From: Paenibacillus oryzisoli
Lineage (GTDB): Bacteria; Bacillota; Bacilli; Paenibacillales; NBRC-103111
DNA length: 64,000 nt
Assembly (NCBI RefSeq): GCF_001653565.1
Contig: NZ_LYPB01000054.1
Span: forward strand, 19,533-83,532
Direction: 5' to 3'
The notes beneath the pieces were generated by a model that saw nothing but the letters and a program-made list of their open reading frames with translations, ran no database searches and was not told the DNA's origin. Of this stretch, positions 32,801-38,700 are shown in pieces. How positions within the stretch are numbered: the first letter of the stretch is position 1; each line of letters opens with the position of its first letter. A program made the translations under genes and the position numbers.

Positions 32801-32849
32801 GGGATGTGGTACGAAAGTAACTATACGCATTCCTACTGCTTCCGTTTAA
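29802..32849 (+). CDS. Hybrid sensor kinase: 7TM sensor, HisKA kinase, receiver and a second LytS-type kinase
   Basis: 1015 residues. A membrane segment (8-28) precedes an extracytoplasmic 7TMR-DISM-like beta domain (about 40-195) and seven membrane helices (about 205-400). A HisKA/HATPase pair with His435 (RTSHEFKTPLHG) follows, then a receiver with Asp735 (ILDLMMPG). A second kinase module of the LytS/His_kinase type with His826 (IKPHFLYNVLNS) and its own ATPase (DDGVGIS, about 955) ends the protein. Two kinase cores flanking a receiver in one chain suggest an internal relay that feeds the BTAD regulator encoded just upstream. The ligand is unknown. Confidence 0.9.
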   Translation: MSKKIVAALITLSLLIATYGVLLAYFSIHKKHMPLAVNGVMDLSAWQFDQDGTVRLDGQWELYPNQLFSQPTDTLTAGDATPKMVQVPGSWQKQMSTIGMATYRLRIQIGDATQVYGLKTASILIANRLIVNGTIVGSSGNPAEKQQYSALNKPYVSYFTLQPGWNDILVQVANYEFRVNSGISESLLLGKAEQIAGVRDRASAHDWITLTAFLIMGLYFIGLFSQRRNDFSLVVLGIVCVCIAAFASISGERVLFDAVGPLPFWLYFRVQMVLTVGVGAGFFLYVYTAFRPYCFEWLTRGGLIVGGILVVLHSGFAPQLTTGLFRQFTSLYVTISLLYATYVFVYTALHRVAGSGYLAVAAMALNVLVMNQNLNVYFGVPIYSLAPVEPFLVLLMLALLMSLRFSNAFHKIEELSGQLIQADKLKDNFLARTSHEFKTPLHGVMNISRSMLDDAGHPLNTEQREKLQLITDITRKLSQLVYDILDLSKLNQGELRLVPAPIDVRSVVEVQVRFYSYLCMEKDIQLINALPMDLPPAYADEIRLSQVIGNLLDNAIKHTERGRIVLTGKEQGGKIEIAVHDTGKGIHPDDMPFIFEPFKSVEGDQHRGFGLGLPIAKQLVELQKGTLTVSSTLGVGSIFTFTLPISEQRNEATSPSSYSGTQLMPKETEYSFATPYVTNQSGKHTVLIVDDQYVNLKVLLDALQALDYRVVAVKNGYEALEQVDQLGRIDLVILDLMMPGMSGYEVCQEIRKQYSLLELPVLMVTAAIQPQDKVAAFQAGANDYLPKPFDLEELKARIGSLLAMKESLGRAIHMEVAFLQSQIKPHFLYNVLNSIVAASYKDLERARKMIADLADYLRGSFRFSNADERIGFAQEFSLIQTYIEIEQARFKDRIRFDFDIAKAAYDLQMPPLLLQPLVENAIRHGIGDRLKGGTVSLTVANSEGAWQFVVADDGVGISPERLRTLLEQGDANEPQGVGLRNINKRLKYEYGVSLELVSELGCGTKVTIRIPTASV

Positions 32850-32867
32850 ACAGGATGCGGTTCGGCT

Positions 32868-32906
32868 AACAGGTTCTCGTCGGTATACGATGAGGCCTGT
32901 TTTTTC
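32868..32906 (+). terminator. Terminator of the BTAD regulator-hybrid kinase operon
   Basis: AACAGG (32868-32873) pairs with CCTGTT (32896-32901), with an inner CGTCG/CGATG stem and T6. It closely resembles the terminator at 35648. Confidence 0.85.
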
Positions 32907-32960
32907 TTTTGAGGAGAAATGTGGAGTCAAATGTTAATGGAGAGAAGGTCCCTACTTAAC

Positions 32961-32983
32961 TGGATTTCTTGTAGTTAAATTCC
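32961..32983 (+). repeat. Solitary arm of the dispersed 'TGGATTTTATACAGTTA' repeat family
   Basis: TGGATTTCTTGTAGTTAAAT is similar to the left arm of the elements at 44891 and 53911. It is short, so chance similarity is possible. Confidence 0.35.
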
Positions 32984-33068
32984 TTCTATTTTATCGCTTT
33001 TCCAAATGTGATGCGGCGGTGAGACAGCCCTTTTATTTAGTACTTTTAATTACGCAACCTTCGGACCT

Positions 33069-33094
33069 GTTTCACTACCTCCCCCAAGGGGTAA
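33069..33094 (+). promoter_or_regulatory. SigB-like promoter of the GNAT gene
   Basis: GTTTCA (33069-33074), 14-bp spacer, GGGTAA (33089-33094), close to the SigB consensus GTTTAA-N13-15-GGGTAT. It lies about 40 bp before the start codon. Confidence 0.65.
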
Positions 33095-33134
33095 TAAGCA
33101 CAAATAAGCATTATATCCTAGGAGGTGTTCCACT

Positions 33135-33503
33135 ATGGAAGAAAATAACACGTTTCACGAAACTGAGGAGGAGATTGTCCTCCAGAAACAAGGAAACGCC
33201 TACATTCTCAGTACGCTGTCAGGTACGGTTGGTGAGATTACTTATAGGCTGGTCGAAGCGGGAACCTGGGTGATTGATCATACCTATGTGGACCCGCGTT
33301 ACCGTGGCCGTCAACTGGGCAAGCAGCTGCTGGACATGGTAGTCCAGGAAGCTCGCGACAAAGGGCGCAAAATCATTCCTTCCTGCTCCTTTGCATTAGA
33401 GGAATTCAAGAAAGATTCTACATATGCGGATGTATGGGAAAGAGGTACCTCGACAAGCGAGCTCTCCGACCCATATAGCTCAGGCAGTGCCACGATGGGA
33501 TGA
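33135..33503 (+). CDS. GNAT-like N-acetyltransferase (YjdJ/Gtn-type)
   Basis: This 122-residue protein has the core of the short 'GNAT-like' family (YjdJ-type): TYVDPRYRGRQLGKQLLDMVV forms the acetyl-CoA pyrophosphate loop, followed by IIPSCSFALEEF. Such proteins are small, lack parts of the full GNAT fold and their substrates are unknown. ATG 33135 follows AGGAGGTG. The SigB-like promoter suggests general-stress expression, like the neighbouring YflT-domain gene. Confidence 0.85.
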   Translation: MEENNTFHETEEEIVLQKQGNAYILSTLSGTVGEITYRLVEAGTWVIDHTYVDPRYRGRQLGKQLLDMVVQEARDKGRKIIPSCSFALEEFKKDSTYADVWERGTSTSELSDPYSSGSATMG

Positions 33504-33518
33504 TAGATTGGATACACG

Positions 33519-33546
33519 AATAAGCCCCTTGCCTTAGGGGCTTATT
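33519..33546 (+). terminator. Terminator of the GNAT gene
   Basis: Perfect 10-bp stem AATAAGCCCC / GGGGCTTATT with T-rich tail. Confidence 0.88.
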
Positions 33547-33600
33547 TAAGTTATAGGTTATCCCTCGGCCAGAGGTTTCCGGGTTTCATCCCCCCCAATT

Positions 33601-33642
33601 GAAAACTGCCCACCTATCCCTCAGGGTAGGCGGGCAGTTTTC
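33601..33642 (-). terminator. Terminator of the first YflT-domain gene
   Basis: 11-bp stem GAAAACTGCCC (33601-33611) / GGGCAGTTTTC (33632-33642), with an inner CCCT/AGGG stem; TTTT is present in both directions. Confidence 0.75.
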
Positions 33643-33709
33643 AGTTATATGTCTTGAGGATGTTCGGATGTTGGTAATACAAGTGAGCATGCATGTCCCA
33701 CCGCTGGTT

Positions 33710-34276
33710 CTACAAGTTACTGCGATAGCTGTCGTTGACGCCGCTTGATCTGCTTACATAGCCGTAGTCCGGGCTGTATGTATCCGAATTAAGCGACTTG
33801 TGGGCGCGGAAAATCCGATATGCTAGATTGGATCGTTCGGTATCGTTGTCGCTGTCTACGAGGACGAGCACTTTGCCGTTTTGCACATAATCGTGATATT
33901 TCATCGCTTCGTTCTCGGGGATACCGAGTCCGATTAATCCGCCGACCAGTCCCCCTGCACCTGCCCCGACAGCAGCACCTGTTAAGATTGCTACAATTGG
34001 ACCTGCTGCAATAATGGGGCCAACCCCGGGAATCGCCAATGCACCGATGCTCACGAGTAACCCCGTCACCCCGCCAAGTACGCCGCCTGTTGCTGCGCCT
34101 GTTGCAAGACCCTCTTCCGCTTTGGTTTCAGTCGCTTCTTCGATGTGGTCCAAATCATCGCGATTGCGGCCCACTACCGAGAGTTCCCCAGAGTGATATC
34201 CCTCTGCCTTCAATTGGTTGATGACGCGAATCGCTTCTTCTTCCGTGTTGAATACGCCGACAATATGTTTACTCAT
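33710..34276 (-). CDS. General stress protein with YflT domain (GSP17M-like), copy 1
   Basis: This 188-residue protein begins SKHIVGVFNTEEEAIRVINQL, the YflT/general stress protein 17M domain (about 1-60). A long Gly/Ala-rich hydrophobic hairpin follows (about 75-130, ATGAATGGVLGGVTGLL and similar) that could insert into membranes. ATG 34276 is chosen because GGAGGGATTACC precedes it; the frame extends 11 codons upstream without support. A SigB-like promoter lies 65 bp upstream. It is a close paralogue of 41568-42128, including the leader sequence. Confidence 0.85.
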   Translation of the reverse strand: MSKHIVGVFNTEEEAIRVINQLKAEGYHSGELSVVGRNRDDLDHIEEATETKAEEGLATGAATGGVLGGVTGLLVSIGALAIPGVGPIIAAGPIVAILTGAAVGAGAGGLVGGLIGLGIPENEAMKYHDYVQNGKVLVLVDSDNDTERSNLAYRIFRAHKSLNSDTYSPDYGYVSRSSGVNDSYRSNL

Positions 34277-34340
34277 GGTAATCCCTCCTGGAAAGTTGAG
34301 TGTTAGCAAGCCGCCTAGGGCGACTGTGGCATACGGTTAA

Positions 34341-34366
34341 TTACCCTAAATTCGTTGATGTAAAAC
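34341..34366 (-). promoter_or_regulatory. SigB-like promoter of YflT-domain gene copy 1
   Basis: Minus strand GTTTTA (34366-34361), 14-bp spacer, GGGTAA (34346-34341). Confidence 0.7.
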
Positions 34367-34409
34367 AGAAGAGCAGAACTTTCGACGATAGCCTGCTAGA
34401 GAGCAATAT

Positions 34410-35351
34410 TCACTCTCGCAACCAAGCGTTTGCCATTAAAAGCGCACCGCGGCACGCCGCGGTATCGGCCAAGGCATGCAGCATCACGAAGTCATGGATG
34501 ATGCCCTGGAATCGCACAGCCGTCACGTGTACACCGGCTTCACGCAGCTTATTCGCGTAGGCTTCGCCCTCATCGCGAAGCACATCCGCCTCGCCGGTGA
34601 TGATGAGCGCAGGTGGCAGCCCACTCAGCTGCTCGATCGTGGCGCGCAGCGGCGATGCCGTGACCTCTTCACACTGCCGCGGATCGGCCGTGTACTGCTT
34701 CCAGAACCACTGCATCGCGTCGCGGCGCAGGAAATAGCCTTCAGCAAACTGCTGATACGACTCCGTCTCAAATGAGGCATCCGTGACGGGGTAAAACAGC
34801 AGTTGCTTGTGAATAGCTGGGCCGCTGCGATCCTTCGCGACCAGTGTGATCGCGGCGGCCATATTGCCGCCGACGCTGTCTCCGGCGATGGTCAGGCTGT
34901 TGGCATCGAGTCCGTAATCGTGGCCGCTGGAAGAGATCCACTCCAGCACCGCGTAGATCTCCTCCAGCGCGAACGGGTACTTCGCCTCTGGCGAGCGCGT
35001 GTAATTCGGGAACACGACGGCCGACTGCGAGCCGACGGCCAGTTCTCGAATGAGCCGGTCGTGCGTGTGTGAGTTCCCGAACACCCAACCGGCACCATGA
35101 ATGTATAGAATGACGGGCAACTGCTCCGGCGCATTCTTCGGCTTAAGGATCCGAATCGACACATCGTCTTTCGGACCTCCTGGGATCGTCAAATCCTCGA
35201 TATCCACAGGCTCCTTGTGCACCGGCTCGGACTGCACTTTATCGACCGCTTCACGGCCCTTCTCAGGACCCAACTCGTGTAGAAACGGCGGGGCACTGTT
35301 CTGTTCAACGACTTTTTGCGCAGCTTGTTCTAACTGGATCTTGTTGCTCAT
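34410..35351 (-). CDS. Alpha/beta hydrolase of the hormone-sensitive-lipase family (esterase)
   Basis: This 313-residue cytoplasmic carboxylesterase-like protein has the oxyanion motif HGAGW (about residue 85), nucleophile Ser in GDSVGGN (about 155-161), the acid Asp in GEADVLRDE (about 252-260) and His in GIIHDF (about 285-290). This is the HSL/type IV layout. ATG 35351 lies 10 nt after AGGAGG. Its GC content is higher than that of its neighbours. It may detoxify or hydrolyse short acyl esters; the substrate cannot be told. Confidence 0.9.
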   Translation of the reverse strand: MSNKIQLEQAAQKVVEQNSAPPFLHELGPEKGREAVDKVQSEPVHKEPVDIEDLTIPGGPKDDVSIRILKPKNAPEQLPVILYIHGAGWVFGNSHTHDRLIRELAVGSQSAVVFPNYTRSPEAKYPFALEEIYAVLEWISSSGHDYGLDANSLTIAGDSVGGNMAAAITLVAKDRSGPAIHKQLLFYPVTDASFETESYQQFAEGYFLRRDAMQWFWKQYTADPRQCEEVTASPLRATIEQLSGLPPALIITGEADVLRDEGEAYANKLREAGVHVTAVRFQGIIHDFVMLHALADTAACRGALLMANAWLRE

Positions 35352-35473
35352 AAGGGTAACGCCTCCTTTGGAAATGACCTAACTTGCGGCTTAAGACCGC
35401 TAGTGCCTATGGAGCGGGTTATTCCAATCATTACACGTCTAGATGCGAGTTGAATCAAGTAAGGCTGCATTTC

Positions 35474-35531
35474 GTTGCTCCAACATTGAGCAACCCCCAC
35501 TTCTAGGTTAAAATGAGCACATACATGCTCA
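35474..35531 (+). promoter_or_regulatory. Promoter framed by two palindromes, upstream of a truncated frame
   Basis: GTTGCTC (35474-35480) / GAGCAAC (35488-35494) and TGAGCA (35514-35519) / TGCTCA (35526-35531) share the half-site GAGCA. TTGAGC (35487-35492), a 16-bp spacer and TAAAAT (35509-35514) form a promoter between and over them, as for an autoregulated repressor. Confidence 0.55.
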
Positions 35532-35548
35532 ACTAGAGGGGGATCTAT

Positions 35549-35626
35549 ATGGAGAACCAATATGATGCTTTAGCCGCCTTTTTCCTGCAGGTGCCTATAG
35601 ATGTGCATCCCTGCTTTACCAGTTAA
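35549..35626 (+). pseudogene. 25-residue remnant, probably of a regulator
   Basis: ATG 35549 follows a strong AGAGGGGG site by 6 nt and encodes MENQYDALAAFFLQVPIDVH and five more residues before TAA 35624. Promoter, operator-like palindromes, ribosome binding site and terminator are all in place but the frame is very short. It looks like a gene whose body was deleted, or a genuine micro-ORF. Identity unknown. Confidence 0.45.
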
Positions 35627-35647
35627 ACTGCAGATAATGATAGACAC

Positions 35648-35686
35648 AACAGGTTCTCATCCTTATAAGGTGGGGCCTGTTTTTTC
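35648..35686 (+). terminator. Terminator after the truncated frame
   Basis: AACAGG (35648-35653) / CCTGTT (35676-35681) followed by T6; nearly the same sequence as the terminator at 32868. Confidence 0.8.
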
Positions 35687-35705
35687 ATGGGGAAAATTGT
35701 CACTT

Positions 35706-35739
35706 TTTAAGGTTTCTTTAAGGTGCCGTCCGATATGCT
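35706..35739 (+). promoter_or_regulatory. Direct repeat TTTAAG-N5-TTTAAG and -10 of the S-layer protein gene
   Basis: TTTAAGG at 35706-35712 and 35717-35723 (11-bp period), then TATGCT at 35734-35739, 11 bp after the second TTTAAG. The arrangement equals the CiaR site of Streptococcus (TTTAAG-N5-TTTAAG) and generally that of OmpR-type activators. Which regulator acts here is unknown. Confidence 0.6.
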
Positions 35740-35797
35740 GAGGGTAGAGAGTGAGGGGTAAGCGCCAGAAGCCAGAATTCGGAAAGGAAGATGTAGA

Positions 35798-38700
35798 TTG
35801 ATCCCGCTGAGAAGAAGTATGACCAACGAAAGAATACGTAAAATGGCACATAGTTTACTTGCCGTAATGATATTTATATCACTAGTATTCACTAGTAGCA
35901 CAGCTTCCGCGGCATCCGGTTGGTCGATGATCGACGGCGGAGGTCCTAACGGACTTAACGTAAATGCGGCTAACCGTGCGGAATATCCTGCGATGACCGT
36001 ATGGAACGGCGAAGTGTATGTCGCTTGGCAAGAAAAAGTCGTTCCAGGCGTAACCGCCAGTCAAATCAGAGTTAAGAAATACAACGGGACGGGCTGGATG
36101 AGCGTCGACGGTAACGGTCCGAACGGATTAAATATCAGCTCGGCCAAAGACGGAACGAGGCCGACTCTGGCCGTATCTAACGGTTCTTTATATCTTGCAT
36201 GGACTGAAGCGGTGACTTCGTCCTATGGTCAAATTCGGGTCAAGAAATATAATGGCACAAGTTGGACAAGCGCTGAAGGGGGAAGCACGATTGGAATTAA
36301 CATCGATTCGACGAAGGATGCTAACTTCCCTAGTCTTGTTGAATACAATAATGCTTTGTATGCGTCTTGGTCTGAAGTGGGCAAAATTTATGTCAAGAAA
36401 TATGACGGCACAGAGTGGACAATCGTTGATGGAAGTACAAACGGATTAAATATTAATGCAGCTACTGCTGCGAGTTTTCCTGCTTTGGCCGTAATGGAAA
36501 ATGAATTATTTGTGATATGGTCGGAACAGAACGCAGGCATTTATCAGATCAGGGCCAAAAAGTACGACGGCACGAGCTGGACGACAATCGATGGCGGCAG
36601 CGCGATCGGGTTGAATATGGCGACAGGGAAACATGCGTACTACCCAACGCTAACCGCTGTTGACGGCGTCATGTACGCAGCATGGTTTGAACCGATCGAT
36701 TCGACGACGGATGACCAGATTCGGGTGAAGAAATACGACGGTGGTAACACATGGTCTAGTGTTGACGGCGGTGGGAAATATGGCATTAACGTGAACACTG
36801 GATACCGAGCAAATTATGTGAAATTAGCAGGCGCCAATAATGAATTGTATGCGGTGTGGTCAGAAAATACCGGATTGGTAGGAGCGGGATCAGCCCCCGT
36901 ATTTAAAATTCGGGCGAAGAAGTATAACGGAACAGCTTGGTCGAGCGCTGAATTTGGTTTAAGCGGTTTTATTGTGGATAATACGAAAGCTGCTTTTTAT
37001 CCTGCCATAGCCGCACTGAACAATGGTTTATTCGTAGCCTGGCAGGAAAAGAACAGTACGATTGAGCAGCTTCGGGTGGCTAACTTACCGCCTCCTGCAG
37101 TAAATAGCGTAACCGTTACGCCAGGCACGGCAAGCGTCGTGCAAGGAGGGAGCAAGACTCTCACAGTTGCGGTAGATGCGGTGGGGGGAGCAGCATCGAC
37201 GGTCACTTGGACAAGCAGTGACGTTACTAACAAGGTGACGGTGAACAGTTCGGGTAACGTAACCGTGGCGGCGGATGCCGCGCTGGGCGATTACACGATC
37301 ACGGCAACCTCCACGGTGGATAACAGCAAAATAGGAACAGCGACAATTAAGGTTATACTTCCTACCGTCAATAGTGTGCTCGTTAGTCCGGTTAGAGCTA
37401 CCATTTTACAAGGCGGAAGTAGGCAGTTTGCTGCAGTGGTAGACGCGGTAGGAGGAACAGCGGCGACGGTCACTTGGACAAGTAGTGACGTTGCCGATAA
37501 GGTCGCGGTGAGCAGTACGGGTAATGTAACCGTCGCGGCAGATGCTACACCGGGCGTTTATACGATTACAGCCACCTCGACGGTCGACACTAGCAAAAAA
37601 GGGACAACTACGGTCACGGTTACGGCAGCACCGGCGATCAACAGCGTAACCGTCAGTCCGAGTACGGCAAGTGTCGTGCAAGGTGGAAGCAAGAATCTCA
37701 CAGCTGCAGTCGATGCGGTGGGAGGAGCGGCGCAGACGGTTACTTGGACCAGCAGTGACGTCACTAACAAAGTGACGGTGAACAGCTCGGGTAAAGTAAC
37801 TGTTGCGGCAGATGCCCCACTAGGCGATTATACGATCACGGCCACCTCGACGGTGAACACCAGCAAAAAAGGGACAGCGACGATAACCGTCACGGCACCG
37901 CCGACCATCAACAGTGTGAGCGTTAGTCCGAGTACGGCAAGCGTGGTGCAAGGAGGAAGCGAACAGCTTACAGCTTCCGTAGATGCAGCGGGAGGAGCAG
38001 CAACGACGGTTACTTGGAGCAGCAGCGACCTTACGAACAAGGTGATGGTGACCAGCTCCGGTGAAGTAAGCGTCGCGGCGGATGCGACTCCGGGGAATTA
38101 CAAGATAACAGCAACATCGACGTTCAATACTAGTAAAAAAGGGACAGCAACGATTACGGTTACGGCCATACCTCCAGCCATCACCAGCGTAACCGTCACT
38201 CCAAGCACCGCAAGCGTGGTGCAAGGAGGAAGCAAGCAGCTCGCAGCTTCGGTAGTTGCGGTAGGCGGAGCGGCGACGACGGTCGCGTGGACGAGCAGTG
38301 ACGCGAAGGTTGCGGTGGACAGCACGGGGAACGTAACTGTAGCAGCAGACGCAGTTGTAGGCGACTATACGATCACGGCGACCTCGACGGTGGATAGCAG
38401 CAAGAAAGGAACCGCGACAATCACGGTCACGGCGGCGCCGGCTATCACCAGCGTAACCGTGAGCCCAAGCACCGCAAGTGTGGTGCAAGGAGGAAGCAAG
38501 CAGCTCGCAGCTTCGGTAGTAGCGGTAGGCGGAGCGGCGACAACGGTCGCGTGGACGAGCAGCGACGCGAAGGTTGCCGTGGACAGCGCGGGGAACGTAA
38601 CTGTAGCAGCAGACGCAGTTGTTGGCGACTATACGATCACGGCGACCTCGACGGTAGATAGCAGCAAGAAAGGAACCGCGACGATCACGGTCACGGCAGC

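Noticed and set aside
35348..35560. 70-residue minus-strand frame upstream of the hydrolase gene
   Set aside because: It covers the hydrolase leader and the opposing palindromic promoter and has no start signals.
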